NCBI GenBank assembly: GCA_000349905.1
Contig: KB722736.1
Location: forward strand, 1,419,139 to 1,483,138
DNA length: 64,000 bases
Source: Volvariella volvacea V23
Taxonomy: Eukaryota > Basidiomycota > Agaricomycetes > Agaricales > Pluteaceae
Reading direction: 5' to 3'
The notes beneath the pieces were generated by a model, which saw only the letters and a program-made list of their open reading frames with translations, was not told the origin of the DNA and did no database searches. A program made the translations under genes and the position numbers. This document shows, one piece after another, positions 1 to 11,013 of this stretch; positions within the stretch are counted from its first letter, which is position 1; the number at the start of each line of letters is the position of its first letter.

Positions 1-52
1 CTATTTTTAAGCGTGGTCTTGTTTGGATTGTGCTAACCGCAATTTGTCGCAG

Positions 53-627
53 ACGATGTATGCGATCTTATATGGGTAAGGCCACTTTCTCTTCTCTTCG
101 GTGGTTTGCCCCGAATGATCAGCGGCGGAGTATGCTAACTACTTCTCTTCTCCTCGGGTCTTTTGGAATTCTATCGTTGATCAGTTGGACCCCAGAAATT
201 TTCGCGACTAAAGGTTAGTATTATGGGTGTCTTGTTTTTTTGGATCTCGTCATCTAATCATTGCGGCGCGTGCTCCCACGCAATATCAGTTAGAGGCACT
301 GCATGTGGAATTGCATCAGCCCTATCACGAGTGTAAGTTATTTTGAATTTCTTTGTTTTATTCATCCACCGACGATGATCTTTTCATTCTCCTTCTTCCT
401 GTCCCTTACCGTGCCATACCATGCCGTGCATGCTACTTTTGGTCATGTAAATCAGTGGTGGCATGGTCGCACCCATAACAGGCGGAATACTCCTAACACT
501 CGACCGAGCTTTCCCCGTGTACACTAGCGTAGTAGTATACATAATAGGCGGGGTATGTGTGCTGCTATTGAGAGAGGGAGAGGGAGACAGCGGGAAGGGA
601 AAGGGAGGTAGAGCGTTTGTACATTAA
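53..627 (+). CDS. MFS transporter, 3' part only (gene runs off the left edge)
   Basis: These are the last four exons of a major facilitator superfamily transporter, a plasma-membrane or organellar secondary carrier. The exons are 53-75, 185-213, 290-332 and 456-627, with matching phases and good splice sites (gtaagg, gttagt and gtaagt donors; CAG acceptors). Joined, they read ...MYAILYGWTPEIFATK then VRGTACGIASALSRV, then GGMVAPITGGILL. This is the C-terminal-half signature of SV2-like/sugar-porter MFS proteins: a Pro-Glu-hhh loop, an RGTxxG motif and the next membrane helix. After one more hydrophobic helix the protein ends in a short Gly/Lys-rich cytosolic tail at TAA 625-627. The substrate cannot be inferred. 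Most of the protein lies outside the window. The family call is firm; the subfamily is tentative. Confidence 0.75.
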
Positions 628-1258
628 ATCTTTAGATGATCTAGCGGCTCTAATCAAGGCAAGTCAAAGGCAAGGCCAAAGTCAAAGTTCACCGACGGTG
701 GCTATGGCTTGTGTATGTATCATATCTAGCTATCGCCCCCTACTCTACCTCCGTATACGTATAGCTTACCCCATGCGCATGGCCGCGGAAGCGGCGATTT
801 AATTACAGTATGATCAGTGATTTTTTAGACTTGTACATGTGGACCCACAATGCCTGCGGAAGGATTTAGGGGCGGAAAAATCTCCCACTGGCCAAGCACA
901 CGGGAATTGCTGGTTTCTCAAGCAGTAGGACTGTCAGATTGCTGAGATACAATTTCAATATTTGGTGGTTATGAAGTTTCAAACCGCAATGCCGTTTGTT
1001 GAATTATACCGGGCTGTACCAGACCTAATATGTCGTCCAGAGCAGACTGCCAGATAGTGACTCATTTCAGTCCCAACTACTATCGTATATCAAAATCTGG
1101 GGACGCTGGCGTCCAGATTGTGGATCCAACATGACTGCTGTGATGTAATTAGCACATGACCAGGTGGGAGCCGCCCTGGCTTGGATCGAAGCCTGCCCTT
1201 CGCCTCGTGTGGTTGTCTTTCAGCGTCTAAGCGACAAGAGTCGATAACAGCACTAGCC
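628..1258. other. Intergenic, no gene seen
   Basis: This stretch lies between the transporter and the first F-box gene. Only short open frames without recognisable protein character occur. Its right-hand part, from about 1141, is a copy of sequence that also lies upstream of the second F-box gene. Confidence 0.5.
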
Positions 1259-1280
1259 ATGATCGACACGGTAAGTTCGC
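1141..1280. repeat. Duplicated upstream block of the tandem F-box genes, copy 1
   Basis: The block starts TGATGTAATTAGCACATGAC and continues through GAAGCCTGCC, a CCTCGTGT word, CTTTCAGCGTCTA and a GACAAGA word to the putative first splice donor (GTAAGTTCG). The same ordered words recur at 3313-3450 before the next F-box gene. The duplication therefore carried the promoter or 5' leader as well as the coding region. Confidence 0.7.
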
Positions 1281-2825
1281 CCGCTGTCGTCGGTCCAGGT
1301 GTTCAGATGGTAATAGACTAATGATCTACATGTGTATACACTTGGACCCACAACCTCAACTGCCTTTGTCGAACCGGCCGTCCGTCGACATCGACATGAC
1401 TGGCTATGGAAATCTGAACAGACTGATACCGTGACCACTATTTCCGAGCTTCCGAACGATGTGCTGTTGCATATATTCCCGTTCTGCGCAACAGAATCGT
1501 GTCAATTGCCTATGAAGACGGACGACCCCCGGCTTATCTTATCGCAGATCTGTTCGAGGTGGAGACATCTCGTGGTGGCTTATTCTCCTGCAATTTGGGC
1601 AGATCTTGAATTGCTTCCGTCCAGGTCGACTCCTAAGTCTACCACTAGGGAGAGCAAAGAAGGATACGGACGGGAGATGGTTCGATGGTGGATAACGAGA
1701 ACGGGTGATAGGCCGCTTTCATTGAAGGCTGGGTATTTCTCCTTCGAATGCTTGGCAGTTTCCCCGATGGACGACATAGTCATTCCCTTCTCGACAAGAT
1801 TCCGGAAGCTAGAATTACTAGCTCCGCAATTAATGGCAAAGAAATTGCTGGCATCCAAGCCCGGTTCGTTCCCATTGTTGGAGCATTTGGAGTTAGGAAG
1901 CCCCAATTGCACGTCCAAGCTTAAACTACCAGCTGCTGCCGAGGGAGCTACCATTTTCCCTGCGTTGCGTTGGATATCTCTGACATTCCTCGTGCCTACC
2001 ATGGGTCTCTCAAAAGTTGGCTTCCCTTGGAACCAAATCAGGTATTTGTGCCTGCATAATTCACGAGGGAGCTTTGAGACAGGAGTGGAGTTGTTACAAC
2101 TGTGTAAAAATACGTTGGAGGAACTCGTATTGTCCCCAGGACTCGATGTCAAAGCAGGCATGGACCACCTACCTCTAATTCACTTGCCAATACTCCGATC
2201 CATAAGGGTGTGCTTCGCTACCGACAGACAGACACAGGTTCTTCCTTTATTCCTTCGGCTCCTCAAGGCACCTAAATTAGAGAGGCTTTGCGTTCGGGGT
2301 GATTTTAATACACGCTGGTCGCAGGAAGCGTTTCAAGAGCTCGTGCATCGTTCTTCGTGCGCTGTCGAAATTCTAGATCTCTGTCAGCTGACGTTCGATG
2401 AGGAAATAAACGCCACCATCAGGTCGACGGTGTCGCTAAGACAATTGACGCTCGGATTGGGACATGCTCCGGAAAGTTTGTTGTCTATCTTTACCAGCGG
2501 TATCACGGATGCTGCATGGGCGCCTCAGTTGGAATATTTGGGCATTTCCCTAATCGCCGATTCCAGTACCTCACTAGCACCCGCTTTGGATACAATTCTT
2601 GAAGGTATTAGAAGGCGACTGGGAATATTTGCGAGGGAAACACTAGCTTCTAGTGGGCTGGTTGGGGGAGTCCTTAGATCTCACCCTCCAGCCACACTGA
2701 GGAAGGTAGAGATCCATATTCTCCGGGACTATGAGAATCGGGCTCTGGAAAATCATAGCAGGTTGGTGAAGGGGATTGAAGAAATGGGTTGTTCTGTGAC
2801 TTTGGGTAGGATTGGCATAATGTAG
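1259..2825 (+). CDS. F-box protein A (tandem paralogue of the gene at 3437)
   Basis: Predicted F-box protein, a substrate-recognition subunit of an SCF (Skp1-Cullin-F-box) ubiquitin ligase. The F-box starts near 1440 (ISELPNDVLLHIFPFC), followed by PRLILSQICSRWRHL and AIWADLEL, typical of Agaricomycete F-box proteins. The remaining ~400 residues are leucine-rich with LRR-like spacing (LRSI..., LERLCVRG, LRQLTLGLG) and end at TAG 2823-2825. No in-frame ATG precedes the F-box in the main open frame, so a 5' exon is likely. The best model is ATG 1259 (M-I-D-T), donor GTAAGT at 1271 and acceptor at 1420-1421, which keeps phase, but the 151-nt intron is unproven. The strongest relative in the window is the next gene. 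Its substrate is unknown. Confidence 0.8.
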
Positions 2826-3312
2826 GCCTGTGCACTTGTAGATCTCCGAGCATGTCATAAAGGTCATGAGATAGGTCTAGCGCTTTTCGGGTAGCCCGAC
2901 GATCAAGCCGGGTCGCGTCATAGGCGAAGGCAAAAGCAAGACCCACCTGCCACTGCCATGCACGCAAATAGGCTATATGTACTATATAGCGATTGACCAG
3001 GCTCGTGGAAGGAATTCGAGGAAGAAATTGAAACCACCTATACGTACATGGCCCCAAGGACGTCTGGCTGTAGGGAGACACTTAATGTTCATTGAGTCTT
3101 GAACTACGATGCCCTTGGATGCCGGTAGTTGGACTCAATTCCGATAACGTGGTTGCTGAAGTTCAGTTCGAGCTCACCACCATCATATCTATCGAACCCC
3201 GTGCCAATGTAAAGTTGAACCACCTCATCTTAGGCCTCTGCGGGGACACGCGGCCCCGGTCGGGATGTGGGTCCAAGTTGTCTGCGGCGTGCGGTTGCCA
3301 TTACCAGGGTCG

Positions 3313-3450
3313 TGATGCAATTAGCACATGACCAGGTTGGGTGCGAAGCCTGCCTTTCCCCTCGTGTAGCCGTGGCTACCTTTCAGCGTCTATCAAACGA
3401 CAAGAAGAGGTGATAACTGAACTAATCACGGCCGCTATGGTGAGTTCGTC
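3313..3450. repeat. Duplicated upstream block of the tandem F-box genes, copy 2
   Basis: Partner of the block at 1141-1280, with the order of conserved words kept: ATTAGCACATGACCAGG, GAAGCCTGCC, CCTCGTGTAG, CTTTCAGCGTCTA, then a donor-like GTGAGTTCG. Several small indels separate the copies, so the duplication is not recent. Together with the gap from 2826, this stretch shows no other gene. Confidence 0.7.
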
Positions 3451-4978
3451 CCAAGGTCTAAGTGTTCAGGCGGTTTGGTAATAATAATAATGGTGATGAT
3501 GGCAATTTGCGCATCTATAGTATACATGGACCCGCAATCTCAACTGGGTTAAGCATCGAATCGGAAACCGGCAGGGCAAATCTGAACGGACTCCCACTAA
3601 CACCACTACTACTATTTCGGAGCTTCCGGACGATATATTGCTGCAGATATTCCCATTATGCATGACAGAGCCGTGCAGGCTACCTATGAAGACGGATGAT
3701 CCCCGGCTTATCATATCGCAGGTCTATTCGAGATGGAGAGACCTCTTGATGATGCATTCTCCGGCCGTTTGGACCGATCTGGAGTTGATACCATCCCAAC
3801 CGGGTCGCAAGCCTGCTACGAGTAAGAGGGAGCAAGGGAACGGAAAGGCAATGGTCCAATGGTGGATAATGAGAACAGGAACTATGCCACTATCCTTGTC
3901 TACTACTCTACCTGGTCCATTGGTCGTTTCCCCGATGAACGACGTCGTCATTCCATTTTCAACCAGGTTTCGGAGATTGGAGTTGATACTACCACTATCA
4001 CAGGCGAGACCTCTCCTGGCATCTGAACCAGGTTCATTTCCGCTACTGGAGGAGTTGGTGTTGATGGGTCATGCTGGAACACAATTCAGCTGGCCGGCTG
4101 CCCCTGACAATAGCATTGGATTCCCTGCGCTACGCTCGGTGTCTTTGTGCTTTATTCATGCGGCTGGGGATCTCACAAAGATAGGTTTTCCTTGGAATCA
4201 AATCGGACGATTGAACTTGGTTGGGGTAGGACGCATGGCAATGGAGACAGGCGTTGAATTATTAAGGCTTTGTAAAGGCACACTGGAGGAATTCGCATTT
4301 CGCGTTGCAAACGCTAGAGCGACTATTGTGGAAGATATGAGGGACGCACCAAAAATCGAACTCCCAGCACTCCAGTCACTGAAAATATGGTTCACCCTCG
4401 ACATAACCGTTCAAATTCTCCCTTCACTCCTTCAGCTCCTCAACGTCCCAAGGTTAAAGAAGCTTTTCGTTGGGGGCGCACATATGAGCTGGTCGCATGT
4501 CGCCTTTCAAGATCTCTCGCATCGCTCCTCATGCACTGTGGAGGTTTTGGATCTCCACGGATTGGCACTGAACGAGGAAATGCACACCTCAATTAGGTCG
4601 ATGCCATCTCTCAAGCGACTGGCACTCACGTTAAATCCGACGCTTGCAGGCAATGTTGCGGATATTTCGTGGGCGCCGCAGCTAGAATACTTAGGAGTCT
4701 CCCTCCAAATTGGTCGCTATACATTTGAAATATCGAAGGGTGTACTGGAAGGAATAAAGTCACGATTGGAGCTTTGCGCTCGAGGACCTGACACCGGGAA
4801 AGTGGAAAGTGAACCCACATTGGCACCTTACCCTCCTTCTGTTCCACTGCGAGAGGTGGAGTTCTGGGTTTCTCGGGGGTATGAACGACAGTTTCAGACC
4901 AATCATGGGAAGCTGTTGGAGGAAATTGAGGGATTGGGTTGTGCTGCTTCATTTGGTCAGTTGGCCCCGTTACTATAG
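3437..4978 (+). CDS. F-box protein B (tandem paralogue of the gene at 1259)
   Basis: SCF-type F-box protein, closely similar along its length to the preceding gene: ISELPDDILLQIFPLC, MKTDDPRLIISQVYSRW and AVWTDLELIPSQP, then a leucine-rich C-terminal half with matched landmarks such as GFPWNQI and SCTVEVLDL. It ends at TAG 4976-4978. The F-box reading frame opens at 3521 but has no upstream ATG. A splice from ATG 3437-3439 (donor GTGAGT at 3440) to the acceptor at 3573-3574 restores phase and parallels the model for paralogue A. The C-terminal half differs more than the F-box half, including gaps, which fits diverging substrate recognition. The coding call is firm; the first exon is tentative. 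Confidence 0.8.
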
Positions 4979-6564
4979 TCTAGTGCTGTGCGCCTGGAGT
5001 TCCGGATTTTGTACAAAATAAGTCAAAAGTACGAGACGAACCAAGCAACACGGATATGCCCTTCCTTTGTTCCCCACACATCCTAAAGGAAATGTCAACG
5101 AATTCCAGGGCCCACCACATACCCTCGTGTAATATATCTTTGCAAGGAAAACCGAGTTGCCCCTTCGAGATCATTAGTACTAGGATAGAAGCGCACTACA
5201 ATTAAAATCGAGTGCAGTACTACCTGTTCACCTCAAACATCAACAAACCACAGCCAAATCGAGCCTTCTCTTTTGTATTGGGACTATTATCATGCATGCA
5301 CAACCAATCTATCACGACCGTAACCTGGGTCTTCATTATTCGCCCTGCAGGAGCTACACTTCATATTCCCATGCTGAAACGCCTTCTGCATAGGCCGTGC
5401 CTCCAAAGAATTCTGATGGCTCTATTGTGGAAGCACTAAGATGTGGGTGTTCTGTTGAAATTTTTGCAGTGCTCCCCAATTATGTACCCTGAAAACATTC
5501 TTGTGTTCTTCCGGCCTTACGTCTAGAAAAAAATTGCACATCTCCGTGGGTGCATAGATAGGTAAGTCAAAGCAACAGATGTTAAGTGGCCTCCATATAT
5601 GTCTTACTCAACGACATGATGGTGGGTCCATATAGCCAGCCATGCGATCATTTTGATTCCGGTCACGACGCGGGCGGAAAGCTTATCCAATTTACAGTTA
5701 CTTAACCGCGGCTATAGCCTCAACTTGCTTTGTGGATTATATGTATAACTTATACCTTTTACTGCTTACCAGCGGGTCTTTATACACACGTCCTTATACG
5801 TCTAGATCAAAATTGGCGCCTAGTGCTGGTTCTCCGGAATCATCGGCGAGGACCTGGCCGTGGGATAATGCAGTGAAAAGCTGTAGTACTTCCACAAGGA
5901 ATGAGGAAAAGTCGTTCAGATACAATTCCGTACTAATACATCGCACATAGTGAAATCATTGAGAACGGTATCCAAATTAGACATGCAAGAAGCACCTGAG
6001 TATGACTCTGCTGCGATCTCTAATTCCGACGACAGACGGTGGCTCTGCTATGTATTCGGTACTCTAGTCATCATGAGCAATACCTGCTGTAACTGGGCTC
6101 AGCTTGTGACCTCATAAAGCAAATGTCATTTCATCTACACATAAAGAGGATGTCGACTTGCAACCTTCCAACAACGGCAATTCCCGTTTGGCTTGGCTCG
6201 GCTACCCTAACACGCCAAGCGGTAATTCAGTCTCAGGGAGCGAATCCTGACAGCATTCATTTCATCCCATTACCGGGATACTTGGACCCACAAACCCATC
6301 GGACCACGAGAAACACTCCAAATATGTCCGTCCGAGCGTGCAATCTGCTGTTGATCATGATGACCTTCAATTCCTTCGACACTCACGTAAACGAGCGAGA
6401 TGGGAGATAGCAACTCATAATCATCCTTGCCTTCGGACGTTGTGGACTTGTTTAAATACAGGCCCACGACACCTTGAATGAACCAGACACAGCATCGACA
6501 CCCTCAAAGACTAGCTTAAGCCAATCTTTTCTTTCTTTGAGGAGCCAACGGCCACCATTCGGAT
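4979..6564. other. Intergenic, no gene seen
   Basis: About 1.6 kb without a recognisable coding region on either strand; open frames are short and lack family motifs. It separates the tandem F-box pair from the third F-box gene. Confidence 0.5.
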
Positions 6565-8055
6565 ATGCGTCGCCCACACTTCATTCAGCACACCACTTCA
6601 CCTGCACCCACACACAATTGCTCCAGTCCGCTCACTATCGATGACCTCCCTGAAGATGTCCTGCGCCAAATCTTCTCATTTTACGTAAACATGCCCTGGA
6701 CCTTGCCTCTGGAGAAAACAGAGCCCCGCCTTGTTCTATCTAAAGTTTGCTCCAACTGGAGGCGGATTATCTCGTACTCCGCCTCAGAGTTTTGGTGCCA
6801 TGTCATTATTCGCTTGTCAGGGAGTCGAGATCGCATTCTTCTCCCCTTTAACGAGTGGCTTCCCCGAGCATCAACTCGCCTCCTCAATACGTCCATTTAC
6901 CCCTCCGTCTTTAGCCATAGTGGGGTCCCAGCGAAACCTGTCCAAGATATCGTTGTTCCCTATTCTGCTCGGTTCCGTCGGCTTAATATATCATTAAACT
7001 TGGAAGATACCTGCGAGTTTTTCACGGGTAGCGGCTCCTATCCCTCCCTCCAGGAATTGGAATTAATTACAACTCCAAGACTCGAAAATGTGCAAGACGA
7101 AGCGCTTTTGAAGGAGACCATTAACTTTCCTGCATTAAGGCGGCTTACCTGGACCTCAAAAGGCAACCTCTTCCTGCACCATATGCATTTCCCTTGGGAG
7201 GAGATGACGGCATTGCATCTACAGGGTATTTGTATCGATGCAGCCGCGGCCCTAGGGGTGTTGCGGGTTTGTAGGTCCCTCGAGGAGTGCACGTTGAATT
7301 TCACATCATTAACCCCCAACACATTGACTCAGCTCAGGAATGAGCCCACAGTCGTGTTACCGGTTCTCCGGGACGCCAACTTTGGGTTTGTGACTACCTC
7401 GGTCGAATTTTATCCGGCTGTCCTATCTCGATTCACCCTCCCCCTTCTTCGTGTCCTACATATACGCTGTCCTGATTCCCGTCCCCCGTCTACTTTCAGC
7501 TGGTCCCACCAGGCGTACGAGGACTTATCTACCCGTTCCTCTTTTACCCTCGAACGGTTCCACCTCACCGCTACTCATGTCAACGGCGACGTCCTCACTT
7601 CGTTCAAATCCATGCCCAGCCTTCGAGCCCTTACGATCAAAATTAATCGCAAGGATGCCCTTCCATCATGGTTCGTCTCCAACTTCCACATTGGCAATAT
7701 CCTCCCCAATCTTGAAGAGATGAAGGTCCTTCTACAAGATGCTGGGGAGCAGTCTGCAAGCATCTTGACCTCCATGCTATCCATGGTTATGTCCAGACAG
7801 GATTATCTGTCCCGAATCTCCTTAACAGCCGGCGGGACTCAGAGCACGCGGGCGGTCGTCTCGAGGATGAAGAGAGTGGAAGTAATTCAGCCACCCTCTT
7901 CCGGCGGTGATTCTGTCCTCGTATTTGATCTCACTAATGAGTCGCAGAGGCCAACATCTCCCCGCCACGCAGGCGCTCGTACAGCACGATACTTACGCGG
8001 TTCGCCGAATACATCTATCAGATACGTAGTCTATGAGCCAACTTTGATGGCATGA
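6565..8055 (+). CDS. F-box protein C, single exon
   Basis: Intronless gene of 496 residues encoding an F-box protein, probably an SCF ubiquitin-ligase adaptor. After about 20 residues comes LTIDDLPEDVLRQIFSFY, then PRLVLSKVCSNWRRIISYS and EFWCHV, the same architecture as the two upstream paralogues. The rest is leucine-rich repeat-like (FPALRRLTW, FTLPLLRVLHIRC, MPSLRALTIKI). ATG 6565 is the first in-frame start and lies well before the F-box; the stop is TGA 8053-8055. It converges with the minus-strand DUF2235 gene, whose stop lies 127 bp away. It is clearly more distant from paralogues A and B than they are from each other, and it has kept an intact ATG in one exon. Confidence 0.85.
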   Translation: MRRPHFIQHTTSPAPTHNCSSPLTIDDLPEDVLRQIFSFYVNMPWTLPLEKTEPRLVLSKVCSNWRRIISYSASEFWCHVIIRLSGSRDRILLPFNEWLPRASTRLLNTSIYPSVFSHSGVPAKPVQDIVVPYSARFRRLNISLNLEDTCEFFTGSGSYPSLQELELITTPRLENVQDEALLKETINFPALRRLTWTSKGNLFLHHMHFPWEEMTALHLQGICIDAAAALGVLRVCRSLEECTLNFTSLTPNTLTQLRNEPTVVLPVLRDANFGFVTTSVEFYPAVLSRFTLPLLRVLHIRCPDSRPPSTFSWSHQAYEDLSTRSSFTLERFHLTATHVNGDVLTSFKSMPSLRALTIKINRKDALPSWFVSNFHIGNILPNLEEMKVLLQDAGEQSASILTSMLSMVMSRQDYLSRISLTAGGTQSTRAVVSRMKRVEVIQPPSSGGDSVLVFDLTNESQRPTSPRHAGARTARYLRGSPNTSIRYVVYEPTLMA

Positions 8056-8182
8056 AATTCTTCATATCCTTTGTTGCTTGTATCAACCTCCGATGTAGCA
8101 ATTAAGTCATTTAGTCGTCAAATAAATAGATCTGTCATAACTACTCAGTCTCTCTTAATCAATGTCATAGAAATGTCCTCAT

Positions 8183-10102
8183 TCATTCCACGTATGTTTC
8201 ACTTCCAGCTGCCCACCGTGCCCTTGGACGGTAACGTAAATCTTCTGCATCTGTTCTCTGCCTTACGGTAACATGAAACTTTGGATGGGGGTCCCTAATT
8301 TTCCTACCCCTTCCAAGGTTTATACTATCAAGGCGATTAGAATCACCCCAATTTCGGTCGGTCGTTCTACTTACCTATATTGACTGTGCCATACACCCTG
8401 TTCATCCTGCCAAGCGTGGTAAAGAGGCGTCAACTCCAAGATCCACCACAGCCAATTTGATTTAAATTGGTCATGAAGTGGCTGCAAGGCATCCGCCTGA
8501 TTCATTTCTGCCTCTTCCGGACTAGATTCTGTGGCTGATGGTGGAAAGGTTTGAATTGGAATTGATCTCCGCCTCAAGGCCTCCTTGTCAAATTGAATAC
8601 TGCACTGCGCAGCCATGACTTGCCTCACCATCCAACGCAGTGGGACGTTGGACAGTGAGTGATCCGTGCAGTTGTTAACGTCTCCCCCTCCCACATCTAG
8701 ATCCAGATAACCGTCAAAAATTGCACGATAGGTGAGTCCCAGACGGCTCACTCACCCCCATGAGCCCCTGCAAACCAAACCTCCCTGATATCTGGGGAGA
8801 CGTCATTATTCTCCATCACTCCACGTTTGTGTGCCTTGTACTCCAACGTCGGGCAGGTTGCAACCCTCTCGGCAAAGATATACTCTTCTTCCGTTCCGAA
8901 CTACCGCTACTGCTTGTGGAATTTTTACGCGTGTTACTAAAAAACGTGGTGCCATATCCACGTTGATTTTCGCGGGTTAGCGAGCCAAAACCCGGTGTTG
9001 GGCGATGGTAGTTGTTCGTTCTATATCTCGCGCGGCGCTAATATGAAAATTACGTCACGATCAACGGGGTGTAGTTCCAAGACAGAAAAGAGTTTCCCTA
9101 CCTCGTCCAGAGATATAGCGTGCCTAAAGACTTTGATGGAAGAGTTTGCATTTGTAAAAGGAAGAGTGCGTCCCATTATTACTCCGACGCTTGATACCGT
9201 ATCCCTTTACCGCGTTGGCTGATTATCAACAAACGATCGCGGTTTAGAGCGATATCGACCCACCACACACCCAAGAACTCGATCTTGACCGGACGGCAGA
9301 AGGTTTGCTTAAAACCGGCGGAAAGAACAAGGCCCTCCGGATCTTCGCGCTTGTAGAGCTTATATGCAAAGGATATTTGCTCATGGTTGTCTCTCGGTAG
9401 AAGTCCTACCTGGTATCAAAGGAGAAACATTAGTCCAAGCACCCTGAAAAGTATGTCTAACTAACTTTATGCAGGAAACCAGCCAATGCCCTGAAAGCCC
9501 TCGAGTTACATGGAATTCCGAGACAAAGCCACTGCGCTTACCGGGCAGTGTAAGCCCCTCTGGAGAAACCTATTAGCGTATGCCCTTGAGTTATGTCCTT
9601 GGCGGCACTCAAAGATAACAAGCTCACCAAACATGCATATCTTGTCGCCCACAGAATAATTTTGCATAAGGAAACGATAACCATCCAACACGTGTGCATC
9701 CAAGTACCTTGAAAGCCACAAGTCAAAAGGTCCGCTTCATCCCCAATTTGAATTCACCCACCACGCAAACGCCAAGTCCAAAACCTTCGCCGCCCACTCA
9801 AACAAGGGCGAAACCACGCCAGGGTTGAACCAGGTCCCAACTCCAGCCTGTCGAGCGATGGAATCAACGATGTGCCAGAATGGTCACCACTCATTACCTG
9901 ATAATACGTCAACTGCTCGTTCGGGTCGTCCTTCTTCAACAAGGAAAAGAATCTCACAACGTTTGTATTCTGCTCGAGGGCATCAAATCAAAGGTGTACG
10001 CGATAGAGGAAGGGATGAACGCACATCGCTATCGTACTCACCCGACGTCCCATCGAAACATAGAACTAGAGTCTTCGGGCTGGCTAGAAGATCGCTCCCC
10101 AT
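8183..10102 (-). CDS. DUF2235 (Tle1-like) alpha/beta-hydrolase domain protein, 12 exons
   Basis: Fungal DUF2235 protein, a family related to the alpha/beta-hydrolase fold of bacterial Tle1 phospholipases; the fungal role and substrate are unknown. Exons on the minus strand are 10102-10025, 9969-9898, 9847-9762, 9707-9628, 9569-9542, 9490-9466, 9409-9264, 9204-9102, 9037-8905, 8818-8756, 8696-8375 and 8324-8183. All phases agree and give 425 residues. Landmarks in order: KTLVLCFDGTSGEYDSD, NTNVVRFFSLLKKDD, AGVGTWFNP, YLDAHVLDGYRFLMQN, the nucleophile elbow GFSRGAYTARALAG (G-x-S-x-G), VWDTVSSVG, EVWFAGAHGDVGGG, NVPLRWMVRQ, LWWILELTP and INLGRGRKI, ending YRPRARW...YVE at TGA 8183-8185. The Ser elbow and the GAHGDVGGG His/Asp segment are present, so the enzyme may be active. 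The 8905-8818 junction is the least certain. No single open frame shows the gene, because every exon is short. Confidence 0.82.
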
Positions 10103-11013
10103 CGTTGCTGCGTTCGTGGCCTACCCGGACAGGCCCAGGAGGAAGGTATATATAGTCCCCACTGCTCTGCAAACACGTCCATTTATCGCCACTTTCGATA
10201 GTCGTCATTATATATGATATAGCAGTGCCTTTCAATCACCCACTGCTGAACAATTTCGGCCGGTCGGGGTAATATTCCTTCCCGCTGAGGACGTCATATC
10301 GAGTCTTCAGCACGGACTTTAGGCTATGTGCTCATTGCGGATCACAGGAGGCGTCACTATCCGCAAATCCACCAAAATTAGTAGCTTATCCGCGTGAGTT
10401 GCAAGAACCCCAACAGGGCTCACCTTTTCTGGTATTAGCTGTCCAGATGCGGTCGTTCTGCCCTTGTGCGCTCACGCCCGCTCTGCGCAGTAGAAAACAG
10501 AGGCAAGAAGCTAAAGAGGAGTCCTGGGAAGTAGAACAGCGAGGAAGAACCGCAGCCGCAAGCGCACCCACAAACCCTCGCTGGCAACACCGCGGCTAGC
10601 CCGAGGTGGCGGTGCACTGGCACCCGCACCCACAGAGCTCTCCACCCAAAAACGGAAAGGTGAATAGACAAACCGTTACCCATGCCAGGATGTCAAGCTC
10701 CTTTACAACTAGGATGCAGGCTTCATTAATCAGCATCACCCCTACAATTGTGAACAGCCGATGTCAGACTATCGCATGATCGGCGCCTCTCTCACTGATA
10801 CCGACAGCTTATTGTTAAAGACGTCGCGTTAAGCGGGTCGTAAATGCGGGTCGGTACATGGTATATGTACTCTATGTCTACAGGAAGTTACAGGTTATAC
10901 GGCGTTGAAATGGTCGAAGAGGCGTGCGTTGGGCCAGATGCGTCCCAACCAAAATACAGCCCACGATGCCCCCAATATCGTACACCAACCGAGCTTTCCC
11001 AAGCCTTCCGGAA
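10103..11013. other. Intergenic between DUF2235 and AMP deaminase genes
   Basis: About 0.9 kb, upstream of the DUF2235 gene and downstream of AMP deaminase (both on the minus strand). I see no coding segment with protein character and no tRNA-like fold. It should hold the DUF2235 promoter and the AMP deaminase 3' end. Confidence 0.5.
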
